A stretch of 64,000 nt of DNA, from NCBI RefSeq assembly GCF_963678635.1, contig NC_087070.1, positions 10,946,539-11,010,538 on the forward strand. Direction: 5' to 3'. Origin of the DNA: Symsagittifera roscoffensis (taxonomy: Eukaryota; Xenacoelomorpha; Acoela; Convolutidae). Below the pieces are notes generated by a model. That model worked only from the letters and a program-made list of their open reading frames with translations. It had not been told where the DNA came from and made no database searches. Below are positions 1 through 12,504 of the stretch, piece after piece; within the stretch, counting starts at the first letter, position 1, and the number at the start of each line of letters is the position of its first letter. The position numbers and the translations under genes are program-made.

Positions 1-3000
1 GCTAATTTCGAGATGCGAAAGTCCTTTCAACAGTGGGATAACTTTTTGTTTAATTTCAATTTTTGATTTGATAATCTTAGAGAGCTGACAATCCTCAATA
101 GTAGGATTATTCCTTTGCAAAAAAAACTCTTGATTTGCAGATCTTAAAGGTTCGACTATCCTCTTCAAACTGGAGTATTTTATATCTGTTTTAAGTGAAT
201 ATCTTGATTTCTCTAATTTTGAGATCCGAAAATCCTTTCAACAGTGGGATAATTTTCTGTGTAATATGATTTTCTTGATTTGCTAATCCTAGAGAACCGA
301 CAATCCTCTCTATAGTGGGATTATTTTCTTTCTCAAATGAGTTTCTTGATTTGATAGTTTTAGAGGTCCAAAAGTCCTCTCGATAGTGCGATCATTTTTT
401 TAAAGTCTTTGATTTGCTGTTCTTAGAGGTTTGACGATCCTCTCGATAGTGGGACTTTTTTCTTTGCAAGGTAAACTTTTTGTTTTGATTAGATGATCTT
501 GGAGGTTCGATAATCCTCTCTACATTGGGATCATTTTCTGTTTATAATAAATTTCCAAATTTTGCAAATTTTGGGATATTTCCAGATTTTGGGATAATTT
601 TTTTCTGTTTAAAATAAGTGTGGGATTTAATTCTTCTAAAAAAATAAGTTTTTTGATTTGCTGAACTTATAGGGGCGACAATCTTATGTACAATGGGAGT
701 ACTTGCAGCTTAAAATGAAGTTTCTGATTTTGAAAAAATTTTAGAGGCTCGACGATCCTCTCTAGAGTGGTAGTTTTTTCGGTTTTAGAAAAAAAAAACT
801 ATATTTGAGTTTTGCAATAGTTAGAGATCAGAAAATCCTTCAACAGTGGGATGTCTTTCTGTTTTAAAATATTTTCTTGATTTGCTTATTTTACAGATCC
901 GACAATCCCATCTAAGTTGAGATCGTTTTCTATTCATAATTTTCTTCTTGAATTTGCATACCTTAGAATTCTGACACTCCTTTCTTAAGTGGAATTGTTT
1001 TTCTTAAAAAAAATTCTTGACTTTGCTAACCTGAGAAGTCCGGAAATCTTTTTTTTACAGTGCAACAGTTACTGTTTAAAATCAATTTCAAGATTTTGCT
1101 ACTCTCAGAGGAGCGACAACCTTCTCTATACTGGGATTTTTTTATTTTTTTCAAAAGGAACAAAATTTTTGGTTTGGCTAATGTTAGAGATCCGAAAGTC
1201 CTTTCAACAGTGAGATAATTTTCTGTTTCAAATGAGTTTCTTGACTTGCTAGTTTTAGAGGTCCAAAAATCATCTCGATAGTGCGATCTTTTTTTTAAAG
1301 TTTTTCATTTGATGGCCTTAGTGGTTCGACTATCCTCTCGATAGTGGGACTTTTTTCTTTGCAAGGTAAACTTTTTACTTTGCTGATCTTGTAGGTTCGA
1401 TAATTCTCTCTACAATGGGATATTTTTTTTCTTTTTAAATTGAATATCTTGATTTCGCTACTTTTGAGATCTGAAAATCGTTTCAACATTGAGATAATTT
1501 TCTGTTTCAAATGAGTTTCTTGACTTGCTTGTTTTAGACGTCCAAAAATCCTCTCGATAGTGGGATCTTTTTTTTTAAAGTTTTTGATTTGCTGTTCTTA
1601 GAGGTTCGACAATCCTCTCGATAGTGGGACTTTTTTATTTGCAAGGTAAACTTTTTACTTTGCTGATCTTGTAGGTTCGATAATCCTCTCTACAATGGGA
1701 TATTTTTTTTCTTTTTAAATTGAATATCTTGATTTTGCTACTTTTGAGATCTGAAAATCGTTTCAACATTGAGATAATTTTCTTTTTCAAATTAGTTTCT
1801 TGACTTGCTAGTTTTAGAGGTCCAAAAATCCTCTCGATAGTGGGATCTTTTTTTTAAAGTCTTTGATTCGCTGGTCTTAGAGGCTCGACAATCCTCTCGA
1901 TAGCGGGACTTTTTTCTTTGCAAGGTAATTTTTTTAATTTGCAGATCTTATAGGTTCGACAATCCTCTCGATAGTGGGACTTTTTTATTTGCAAGGTAAA
2001 CTTTTTACTTTGCTGATCTTGTAGGTTCGATAATCCTCTCTACAATGGGATATTTTTTTTCTTTTTAAATTGAATATCTTGATTTTGCTACTTTTGAGAT
2101 CTGAAAATCGTTTCAACATTGAGATAATTTTCTGTTTCAAATGAGTTTCTTGACTTGCTAGTTTTAGAGGTCCAAAAATCCTCTCGATAGTGGGATCTTT
2201 TTTTTAAAGTTTTTGATTTGTTGGTCTTAGAGGTTTGACAATCCCCTCGATAGTGGGACTAAATTCTTTGTAAGATAAATTTTACGATTTGCTGATATTG
2301 GAGTTTCGATAATCTTCTCTACAATGTGATCAGTTTCTGTTCAAAATAAATTTCCAGATTTTGCAAAAATTAGACTTTCGACAACCCTCTCTAAACTGGG
2401 ATAATTTTTTTCTGTTTGAATTGAATATCTTGATTTCGCTAATTTCGACATCCAAAAGTCCTTTCAACAGTGGGATAACTTTCTTTTTAAATTGAATTTT
2501 GATGTGCTAACCTTAGAGATCCGACAGGACTCTTTGCAATAGGATTTTTTAAAAGAAAAAACTCTTCATTTGCTAATCTTACAGATCCGACAATCACATC
2601 TAAGTTGAGATAGTTTTCTATTCATAACACTTTTCTTGAGTTTGCATATCTTAAATGACACTCCTCTCTATTTGGGATTAATTTTTTCAAAGAAAATTCT
2701 TTACTTTGCTAATCTTAGAAGTCCGAAATCTTTTTTACAGTGCAACAGTTTCTCTTTAAAATCAGTTTTTGATTTTGCTAATCTTAGAGGTGCGACAACC
2801 CTCTCTAGACTGGTATATAATTCTTTTCTGTGTAATTTTTTTTGAAATCGCTTATGCTAGAGATCCGAAAGTCCTCTCAACAGTGTGATATTTTTCTTTT
2901 TCAAATGAGTTTCTTGATTTGATAGTTTTAGAGGTTCGACAATCTTCTCGATAGTGGGACTTTTTTCTTAGCAAGGTAACCTATTATAATAAAATCGAAG

Positions 3001-3518
3001 TTTCTGATTTTGAAAAAGTTTTAGAGGCTCGACAATCCTCTCTAGAGTGGTAGTTTTTTCGGTTTTAGAAAAAAAAACTATATTTGAGTTTTGCAATAGT
3101 TAGAGATCAGAAGATCCTTCAACAGTGGGATATCTTTCTGTTTTCAACTATTTTCTTGATTTGCTTATTTTGCAGATCCGACAACCCTATCTAAGTTGAG
3201 ATCGTTTTCTATTCATAATATTTTTCTTGAATTTGCATATCCTTAATGTCTGACACTCCACTCTACTTTGGAATTAATTTTTTCAAAGAAAGTTCTTGAA
3301 TTTGCTAATCTTAGAAGTCCGGAAATCCTTTTTACAGTGCAACAGTTTCTGTTTAAAATCAGTTTTTTGATTTTGCTAATCTTAGAGGTGCGACAACTCT
3401 CTCTATACTGGGATAAATTTTTTTTTCTATTCAAGTTTTTTATTTTTTGAAATCGCTTATGTTAGAGATCCGAAAGTCCTCTCAACAGTGGGATATTTTT
3501 ATTTTTTAAATGAGTTTC

Positions 3519-4709
3519 TTGATTTGCTAGTTTTAGTGGTCCAAAAGTCCTCTCGATAGTGGAATCATTTTTTTTAAATCTTTGATTTGCTGGTCTTAGA
3601 GGTTCGACAATTCTCTCGATAGTGGGACTATTTTCTGTGTATTATGATTTTCTTGATTTGCTAATCCTAGAGATCCGAGAATCCTCTCTATAGTGGGATT
3701 ATTTCCTTTCTCAAATGAGTTTTTTGATTTGTTAGTTTTAGAAGCCCAAAAGTCCTCTCGATATTGCGACCTTTTTTTAAAAGTCTTTGATTTGCTGGTA
3801 TTAGAGGTTCCACAATCCTCTAGCTAGTGGGACTATTTTCTTTGTAAGGTAAACTTTTTGATTTGCTGATCTTGGAGGTTCAATAATCTTCTCTACAATG
3901 CGATCAATTTCTGTTTATAATAATTTTTCCAGATTTTGCAAAAACTAGAAGTTCGACAACCCTCTCTATCCTGGGATAATTTTTTTTTTCTGTTTGAATT
4001 GAAAATCTTGATTTCGCTAACTTCGAGATGCGAAAGTCCTTTCAACAGTGGGATAACTTTTTGTTTAATTTCAATTTTTGATTTGATAGTCTTAGAGAGC
4101 TGACAATCCTCAATAGTAGGGTTATTCCTTTGCAAAAAAAACTCTTGATTTGCAGATCTTAAAGGTTCGACTATCCTCTTCAAACTGGAGTATTTTATAT
4201 CTGTTTTAAGTGAATATCTTGATTTCTCTAATTTTGAGATCCGAAAATCCTTTCAACAGTGGGATAATTTTCTGTGTAATATGATTTTCTTGATTTGCTA
4301 ATCCTAGAGAACCGACAATCCTCTCTATAGTGGGATTATTTTCTTTCTCAAATGAGTTTCTTGATTTGATAGTTTTAGAGGTCCAAAAGTCCTCTCGATA
4401 GTGCGATCATTTTTTTAAAGTCTTTGATTTGCTGTTCTTAGAGGTTTGACGATCCTCTCGATAGTGGGACTTTTTTCTTTGCAAGGTAAACTTTTTGTTT
4501 TGATTAGATGATCTTGGAGGTTCGATAGTCCTCTCTACATTGGGATCATTTTCTGTTTATAATAAATTTCCAAATTTTGCAAAATTTGGGATATTTCCAG
4601 ATTTTGGGATAATTTTTTTTCTGTTTAAAATAAGTATCTTGAATTCGCTAATTTTGAGATCCGAAAGCATTTTCAACAGTGGGATAACTTTCTGTTTAAA
4701 ATGAAGTTC
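3519..4709 (+). repeat. First copy of a 1,191-bp tandem duplication in the satellite
   Basis: This stretch and 4,710-5,900 line up base for base at an offset of 1,191 by inspection, including odd landmarks such as TAGTGGTCCAAAAGTCC, the CTAGCTAGTGGGAC monomer and a T10 run. It contains about 16 monomers. Lack of visible divergence means either a very recent unequal exchange or an assembly duplication. Confidence 0.9.
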
Positions 4710-5900
4710 TTGATTTGCTAGTTTTAGTGGTCCAAAAGTCCTCTCGATAGTGGAATCATTTTTTTTAAATCTTTGATTTGCTGGTCTTAGAGGTTCGACA
4801 ATTCTCTCGATAGTGGGACTATTTTCTGTGTATTATGATTTTCTTGATTTGCTAATCCTAGAGATCCGAGAATCCTCTCTATAGTGGGATTATTTCCTTT
4901 CTCAAATGAGTTTTTTGATTTGTTAGTTTTAGAAGCCCAAAAGTCCTCTCGATATTGCGACCTTTTTTTAAAAGTCTTTGATTTGCTGGTATTAGAGGTT
5001 CCACAATCCTCTAGCTAGTGGGACTATTTTCTTTGTAAGGTAAACTTTTTGATTTGCTGATCTTGGAGGTTCAATAATCTTCTCTACAATGCGATCAATT
5101 TCTGTTTATAATAATTTTTCCAGATTTTGCAAAAACTAGAAGTTCGACAACCCTCTCTATCCTGGGATAATTTTTTTTTTCTGTTTGAATTGAAAATCTT
5201 GATTTCGCTAACTTCGAGATGCGAAAGTCCTTTCAACAGTGGGATAACTTTTTGTTTAATTTCAATTTTTGATTTGATAGTCTTAGAGAGCTGACAATCC
5301 TCAATAGTAGGGTTATTCCTTTGCAAAAAAAACTCTTGATTTGCAGATCTTAAAGGTTCGACTATCCTCTTCAAACTGGAGTATTTTATATCTGTTTTAA
5401 GTGAATATCTTGATTTCTCTAATTTTGAGATCCGAAAATCCTTTCAACAGTGGGATAATTTTCTGTGTAATATGATTTTCTTGATTTGCTAATCCTAGAG
5501 AACCGACAATCCTCTCTATAGTGGGATTATTTTCTTTCTCAAATGAGTTTCTTGATTTGATAGTTTTAGAGGTCCAAAAGTCCTCTCGATAGTGCGATCA
5601 TTTTTTTAAAGTCTTTGATTTGCTGTTCTTAGAGGTTTGACGATCCTCTCGATAGTGGGACTTTTTTCTTTGCAAGGTAAACTTTTTGTTTTGATTAGAT
5701 GATCTTGGAGGTTCGATAGTCCTCTCTACATTGGGATCATTTTCTGTTTATAATAAATTTCCAAATTTTGCAAAATTTGGGATATTTCCAGATTTTGGGA
5801 TAATTTTTTTTCTGTTTAAAATAAGTATCTTGAATTCGCTAATTTTGAGATCCGAAAGCATTTTCAACAGTGGGATAACTTTCTGTTTAAAATGAAGTTC
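4710..5900 (+). repeat. Second copy of the 1,191-bp tandem duplication
   Basis: Directly adjoins the first copy. At its right edge the sequence changes from the duplicated monomer (GATTTGCTAGTTTTAGTGG) to a different one (GATTTGATAATCTTAGAG), which fixes the end of the unit near 5,900. Confidence 0.9.
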
Positions 5901-7345
5901 TTGATTTGATAATCTTAGAGATCCGACAATCCTCTCTATAGTGGGATTGTTTTTGCGCAAAAAAAAGATTTGCAGATCTTAGAAGTTCGACAATCGTCTC
6001 TGTTGTGGGATTTAATTCTTCTAAAAAAATAAGTTTTTAGATTTGCTGAACTTATAGGGGCGACAATCTTATGTACAATGGGAGTACTTGCAGCTTAAAA
6101 TGAAGTTTCTGATTTTGAAAAAATTTTAGAGGCTCGACGATCCTCTCTAGAGTGGTAGTTTTTTCGGTTTTAGAAAAAAAAAACTATATTTGAGTTTTGC
6201 AATAGTTAGAGATCAGAAAATCCTTCAACAGTGGGATGTCTTTCTGTTTTAAAATATTTTCTTGATTTGCTTATTTTACAGATCCGACAATCCCATCTAA
6301 GTTGAGATCGTTTTCTATTCATAATTTTCTTCTTGAATTTGCATACCTTAGAATTCTGACACTCCTTTCTTAAGTGGAATTGTTTTTCTTAAAAAAAATT
6401 CTTGACTTTGCTAACCTGAGAAGTCCGGAAATCTTTTTTTTTACAGTGCAACAGTTACTGTTTAAAATCAATTTCATGATTTTGCTACTCTCAGAGGAGC
6501 GACAACCTTCTCTATACTGGGATTTTTTTATTTTTTTCAAATGGAAAAATTTTTTTGGTTTGGCTAATGTTAGAGATCCGAAAGTCCTTTCAACAGTGAG
6601 ATAATTTTCTGTTTCAAATGAGTTTCTTGACTTGCTAGTTTTAGAGGTCCAAAAATCATCTCGATAGTGCGATCTTTTTTTTAAAGTTTTTTATTTGATG
6701 GCCTTAGTGGTTCGACTATCCTCTCGATAGTGGGACTTTTTTCTTTGCAAGGTAAACTTTTTACTTTGCTGATCTTGTAGGTTCGATAATTCTCTCTACA
6801 ATGGGATATTTTTTTTCTTTTTAAATTGAATATCTTGATTTCGCTACTTTTGAGATCTGAAAATCGTTTCAACATTGAGATAATTTTCTGTTTCAAATGA
6901 GTTTCTTGACTTGCTTGTTTTAGACGTCCAAAAATCCTCTCGATAGTGGGATCTTTTTTTTAAAGTTTTTGATTTGCTGTTCTTAGAGGTTCGACAATCC
7001 TCTCGATAGTGGGACTTTTTTATTTGCAAGGTAAACTTTTTACTTTGCTGATCTTGTAGGTTCGATAATCCTCTCTACAATGGGATATTTTTTTTCTTTT
7101 CAAATTGAATATCTTGATTTTGCTACTTTTGAGATCTGAAAATCGTTTCAACATTGAGATAATTTTCTGTTTCAAATGAGTTTCTTGACTTGCTAGTTTT
7201 AGAGGTCCAAAAATCCTCTCGATAGTGGGATCTTTTTTTTAAAGTCTTTGATTCGCTGGTCTTAGAGGCTCGACAATCCTCTCGATAGCGGGACTTTTTT
7301 CTTTGCAAGGTAATTTTTTTAATTTGCAGATCTTATAGGTTCGAC
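5207..7345 (+). repeat. Segmental copy of the window's first ~1,960 bases
   Basis: Positions 1-615 match 5,207-5,821 (and 4,016-4,630). After an extra stretch of about 185 bases here, 620-1,940 matches about 6,005-7,330 at an offset near 5,386. Shared landmarks include GGAGTACTTGCAGCTTAAAA and the odd GAATTCTGACACTCCTTTC monomer. Differences are scattered substitutions and A/T-run length changes, so this copy is older than the 1,191-bp duplication. Confidence 0.85.
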
Positions 7346-9139
7346 AATCGTCTCTGTAGTGGGATTTAATTCTTCCAAAAAAAAATAAGTTTTTTGATTT
7401 GCTGAACTTAAAGGTGCGACAATCTTATGTACACTGGGAGTATTTCCAGCTTAAAATGAAATTTCTGATTTTGAAAAAGTTTAGAGGCTCGACAACCTCT
7501 CTAGAGTGGTAGTTTTCTCGGTTTTAGAAAAAAATTTATTTTAGTTTTGCAATTGTTAGAGATCAGAAAATCCTTCAACAGTGTGATGTCTTTCTGTTTT
7601 AAACTATTTTCTTGATTTGCTAACCTTAGAGATCCGACAATCCCATCTAAGTTGAGATCGTTTTCTAATCATAATTTTATTTTTCATTTTGATTACCTTA
7701 GATTTCTGACACTCTTTTCTTTAGTGGAATTGTTTTTTTAAAAAAATTTCTTGACTTTGCTAATCTTAGAGGTCTGGAAATCTTTTTTACAGTGCAACAG
7801 TTACTGTTTAAAATCAGTTTTAAGATTTTGCTAATCTCAGAGGAGCGACAACCCTCTCTATACTGTTATTTATTTTTTTCTGTTGGAAAATTATTTTTGA
7901 TTTCGCTAATGTTAGAGATCTTTTCAACAGTGAGATAATTTTCTGTTTCAAATGAGTTTCTTAATTTGCTAGTTTTAGAGGTTCAAAAGTCCTCTCGATA
8001 GTGTGGTTGTTTCTCTTAAAAAAGTTTGGTTTGCTGGTCTTAGAGGTTCGACAATCCCCTCGATAGTGGGACTAAATCTTTGTAAGGTATTTTTTTTTGA
8101 TTTGCTGATATTGGTGGTTCGATAATACTCTCAAAAATGGGATCTATTTCTGTATAAAATAATTTTCCAGATTTTGCAAAAACTAGAAGTCCGACAATTC
8201 TCTCTACATTGTGATATTTTTTTTCTGTTTAAATTGAATATCTTGATTTCGCTAATTTCGAGATCCGATAGTCTTTTCAAAAGTGGGATAATTTTCTGTT
8301 TAAATTGAATTTTTGATTTGAAAATCTTAGAGATCCGACAATCATTATAAATGAGATAGTTTTTTTTTGCAAAAAAACTCTTGATTTGCAGATCTTAAAG
8401 TTTCAACAATCCTCTCTAAACTGGAATATTTAGTTTCTGTTTTAATTGAATATCTTGAGTTCGCTAATTTTGAGATCCGAAAGTCCTTTCAACAGCGGGA
8501 CATTTTTGTGTTGAAAATGATGTTCTTGGTTTGCATTTCTTACAGATCCGACAATCCTCTATATAGTGGGATTATTTTTTTGCAAAAAAATCTTGATTTG
8601 CAGATCTTTGAGGTTCGACAATCTTCTCTATAGTGGGATCAATTTCTATACAAAAATTCTTGATTAGCTGATCTTAGAAGTTCGACAATCCTCGCTATAG
8701 TGGTATGTTTCTCTTTTTCAAAAAATCTTGATTGCTGATCTTAGAGGTTCGACAATCGTGTCTAAAGTGGGATTTAATTCTTCTGAAAAATAACTTTCTT
8801 GATTTTCTGATTTTAAAGGTGCGGCAATCTTATGTACACTGGGTTTGTTTGCAGTTTAAATTGAAATTTCTGATTTTGCAAGTTTAGAGGTTCGAAAATC
8901 CTCTCTAGAGTGGTAGCTTTTTCAGTTTCAAAAAAGCTCGTCTTCTTGCTATTCTGAGATCTCCGACTGTGCTTTGTTCTGGTCGTTCGTAAGTGCTGTC
9001 GGGCAGATAGTTTTGTTGAATCAGAATTGGCACAAATTTAACATTAAATTATGAAATGTTTTTTTTCCCAGCTTTTAATAAATAGACCTAATAAGGCCAT
9101 GGCCTTTTTATGAACTAGTTTAAATCGCTAAATTAAACA

Positions 9140-9235
9140 GAAAAGGTTTTTTTGACGTTTTCGAACCCGGTTACGGAGCGTTAATATTTGTCCCGTCAAG
9201 TCCGGCGGATTATTAGGTTTTAGAAAAGAAATGAT
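9140..9235 (-). repeat. Terminal ~95-bp repeat, left copy
   Basis: AAACAGAAAAGGTTTTTTTG, then a GGTTACGGAG motif, then TCCCGTCAAGTCCGGCGGAT. Matches 18,718-18,815 in the same orientation with scattered substitutions. It lies just outside the integrase end of the BEL/Pao element, where a 3' LTR would be expected, but I could not trace a full-length LTR or TG/CA ends. Confidence 0.6.
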
Positions 9236-9317
9236 TGGCGCGATTCGGCCTGGATGCACTGTGTATACGCTTGGGTACTTTCCTTGTATTGTATGCAACT
9301 ATAGTTCAAACTTATTT

Positions 9318-10922
9318 TTAACTTACTATTTGGTCAGCAACATCCTTAAACCCCAAGGAGGCGAGAACAGGAGCAGGTTTAACTAGGGTTCTTACTGATT
9401 GGCCCGATAGGGTTTTAACGTTTGCGGAGCGAGTCACATTATCTTTGCCGTAGTATAAAGCAGTTACTCGATATAAAGGGTAGTGCACCACGAGGGCTGC
9501 TGGGAAGGACAACCCAGACTAGATCACCTGTTCCTTAATCGCGGCTCGAATCGGCATGGCACATTGAGCGCTTGTTCTAGAAAGGAACATTCTCCTTCAA
9601 CCCAGCCAACATTGCCAAATAGCGTTTGCGTAAGCTTGTGCTCTCAAATAGCGGTTTCGCTGGTCGAAACTTTCATCAAGTGTTAGCGACGGAAAGTTAA
9701 CATAGTGCTCACTCAAGAGAAAATGGCAAGGCCTTTGATTCGGGACCACCAGGCGCTTTTGAACGGGCATTCATTTCAAAACGTGGTCGACAAAACCTCA
9801 TCCGTTAACTTGCGAGTTTCGATGATTGCATAGAAGACGCGTTTGCAGCTGCGCCTTAACCTTTCTCAAGACCCACCGTGATGGTTCGCGCCAGGGGAGT
9901 TGTATTCTCATTTAAAACCCTTCTGAACTAACAATTCGGGAGTCTGTTTGTTCCAAATTGGTACGCAAATATAAGTTTTTTCTCAGCTCAAACAAAATTG
10001 GTTCCGTTGTCTGACCACACAACATTTGGCGTACTAAGACAGGCGATAAATCTTCCAATCCCCATGACACAGGAGCCGATGTCTATAGACGGAACAATTT
10101 CGATGTGCACGGCACAGGTAGTCATGCAGAAGAGCAGACAAGACCAATTTTTCTCTCAACTGCGGCGAATATTCACGTAAAATGGACCACGCCACAGTTA
10201 CTGAAGTTCCGATGGCGGTAATCAAGCCATTTGATAGGGAGGTCTGACATTATACGATGTAAAGTGCTTGCCCTGCGTTTTCTGCAAACAAGACAACTTC
10301 TTTCAATTGCACGGAGGGCCGCTCGCAGACCCAACACCACAAACCCCATATGTACTATGGACTGCAAATAATCCAATTGATGATGGTTGTGAGCAAAGTG
10401 CAGATGCCTCAGAAACAGTTTCAACAACAAGTGACGATAATCTAAGATGGAGGGATGCTTAGTTTCAAATTTTATTACGGCTAAGCGTTGAATCCGTCCG
10501 GTGGAATAAGCGATAACACCAGGGCCGAAAAACGGTGAGCAACCTGCAATGCGAAAAGAAATTTTTACGGGTGTGCCGGATTGAAGTTCTTTGAAATCAA
10601 CTGGGAACATTTCGGATTGAGTTTGAAGTAAAAATTGATCTTCGGCAATTGCTAATTCGGCCCGATCGGTTATTTGAGCGGTAGATCCGTCAAAGTACTC
10701 GTGTAGCGGCAAAAATCTTGACATAAAGCAAATGTTTCGCTGCAGTTTTATAAAACTACTATAATTCTCACAAACAAATACGGGTTCTGAACGCTTCGAA
10801 AAACTCGTGAGAGCATGTGCTGAGTTGTCTATGGTGTCGTCCACAAATTCATTTGAAAGGTTAGTTAGTAACAAATTCATGTTAGTAACAAAAATCCAGA
10901 TTTGGTTTGAAAGGTCTTTCAC
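9318..10922 (-). pseudogene. BEL/Pao integrase, degenerate
   Basis: Minus-strand remnant of a retroelement integrase, which would join element DNA to the host genome. A 249-codon stretch (10,922-10,173) holds the zinc-binding HHCC module: a histidine pair in RHLHFAHNHH, the CLVCRKRR cysteine pair, then the MSDLP linker and a degraded GVDYFGP-type motif (here GVVHFT). About 10,140-9,985, in another frame, carries AVHIEI and SDNGTNF, the second catalytic Asp. The third acidic region (about 9,930-9,860) has lost the usual WER context. Residues from 9,512 to 9,318 match the BEL-type C-terminal domain (VVHYPLYRV, RSANVKTLSG). At least three frame changes make it inactive. Confidence 0.85.
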
Positions 10923-10989
10923 TGCCTAAAAAGACACTTGGACTCTGACCCAACTGCTTTCTTTAAAGTGTTCCGCCGGAATTCCGTGT

Positions 10990-11290
10990 GTCCCAGTGTC
11001 TGGGGGGTTATCTCCACTATTTACTTAGAACCATTGATTCACAGTGGCGCGTTCTTTTATTTCACAAACACGGTTTGCGACAAAAACCAGTAATTGCAAC
11101 ATCGTGGTGCCATCGGTCCACATAAAGGTGTGGGTTACATCGGTTAAAAATGCCCGGAGTATATTTTCTTTCAACCTAGATGCCAGGAAGGCTGACTGCA
11201 AGTCCAGCTTCAGAATGGATAAAGACTCCATTGGTGCTACCCTTGATTTGACGAAAACGACCGCAATTTCAGTTTTTGAGTCTCAATAAT
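10990..11290 (-). pseudogene. BEL/Pao RNase H domain, degenerate
   Basis: Minus-strand frame 11,231-11,025 reads SILKLDLQSAFLASRLK, then HTFMWTDGTTMLQ and VFVANRVCEI. These correspond to the conserved LELQAALLA, FMWTDS and VANRVSEI motifs of BEL/Pao RNase H. The DG in place of DS at the catalytic Asp motif and the deletion between LQ and FVANR suggest decay. The domain lies between RT and integrase as expected. An antisense open frame here (11,044-11,289) is a shadow. Confidence 0.82.
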
Positions 11291-11299
11291 GCGGGCACG

Positions 11300-12480
11300 G
11301 AGGAAACCACTCGCTTAAAACACATCTTTCGGGCTATCCCAAAACACATAGATCTCACATTGATCAAACGGATTACTGAAGTAGCACCGGTTGTTCAGAT
11401 TTTCTCCTAAGGCAAATATGCTTGAATGCCACTCATGGTATTGCTTCCGGAGCGCTTCTGGTAAGGGATCATCCGATTGTTGCCCAGTTATGCGCCATAT
11501 GTCCTAGAGAAACAGGCGGACCCTTACTGTGTAGGGAGCCTTCAGACCAATAGGGTCGAAGAACGATGAAACAAAACTGAGTACAGTTAGTTGCGCAACG
11601 TATGTTTGGAGCTCCCGGTTAACTCCACCGTTAACAACAAAAGAGTCTCTCTGATGGTTCCGTTTTAACCCAAAAACATGAGAATTCAAATGGTCATTTC
11701 CACTCCTATTTCTCAAGTTCACCAGATCCTTGCTTAGTTTCATTGTGTCACTGCGGTGTTGAAATGAATCCAAGTATTCATCTTAATACGAACCTAGTAG
11801 GTACTGAGCTAGATGCTTCAGGAAAAATTACAACGTAATTCCTGGCGGTTTGCTGAAGTGCGAAATTCGCACACGTCGGAGAGTCTCGAGCACCGAAAAT
11901 ATGCCGGATATACTGGATAACTTCTTCATCCGATGTGGCATTCTCGCGCCACAAACAGCGCAAAGAAGGTTGATCACAAGGGGGTACCCCAACTTTGAAG
12001 AACATATCCTCGATGTCCGCGAAGACGGCAATTTGATGTTAGCGGAAGCGCATTAACACTTGTAACAATTTTTGCAAAAAATCAAGCCCAACGAACAGAT
12101 ATTTGTTACAAGATTGGCCGTGAAGTTTTGATGCGCCATTTATAACCCGACGAGCCTTATCTGGTTTGATTGGGTAAATAGCATTCACGGGCGGAGCGGA
12201 GCTGCCAATCATGCTGTTTAACCGGAATGACATAGCCTTTATCGAGGTCCTCTTTTTTATCTTTAGTCTTTAAACCAATATCTTTGTCGAGCCTTTTTTC
12301 AAACATCTTGAACTATGCCAGCTCTGAGTAGTAAAGGTTGGGTAAAGAAATGCTATCATCGTCCAGTAACATTCCTAACCAACACCGTTCACCATCATTG
12401 TATAATAATAAGATCATTTATCCACGAGGGAAAGGACCAACATACGAGCTGTACAGCTCATCACGGCGAACCGCTGTTGT
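11300..12480 (-). pseudogene. BEL/Pao reverse transcriptase and connection domain, degenerate
   Basis: Minus strand. About 12,233-12,039 resembles the RT entry region (NAIYPIKPDKARRVINGAS, then HGQSCNKYL). About 12,005-11,778 holds the fingers/palm motif FFKVGVPPCDQPSLRCLW followed by RHIFGARDSPTCANFAL, the latter diagnostic of BEL/Pao. About 11,773-11,504 holds the connection motif LTVLSFVSSFFDPIGLKAPY. The segments lie in different frames with stops between them, and the catalytic aspartate region around 11,900-12,030 is not cleanly readable. It would have copied element RNA into DNA; it cannot do so now. Confidence 0.85.
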
Positions 12481-12504
12481 GCCCCTGCTTAAGAACTACA
12501 TGCA

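Larger units (their letters stand above)
1..8975 (+). repeat. Satellite array of ~60-80 bp hairpin-bearing monomers
   Basis: Tandem array that already runs at the left window edge. A typical monomer is T-rich and reads TTGATTTGCTAATCTTAG, then AGGTTCGACAATCCTCTC, then TATAGTGGGAT and a T-rich spacer. Distances between successive GTGGGAT motifs near the start are about 60-77 bases, so roughly 120 monomers are present (estimate). Each monomer centres on a short inverted repeat, commonly AGAGG / CCTCT around a 9-base loop. Several subtypes alternate (TTTCAACAGTGGGATA, CTCTCGATAGTGGGAC, CTCTCTACAATGGGATA) and form higher-order units. Open frames inside the array are not conserved between monomers and read as low-complexity K/S/R/N or F/L peptides, so I regard the array as non-coding. 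Confidence 0.93.

Noticed and set aside
3893-4183. 96-codon minus-strand frame, repeated identically at 5,084-5,374
   Set aside because: Identity only reflects the 1,191-bp satellite duplication. The frame runs across monomers and is not kept in other copies.
1-8975. CRISPR-like array (regular repeats with spacers)
   Set aside because: Spacing is irregular, the supposed spacers are themselves repetitive and T-rich, and the context is a eukaryotic genome with retrotransposons.
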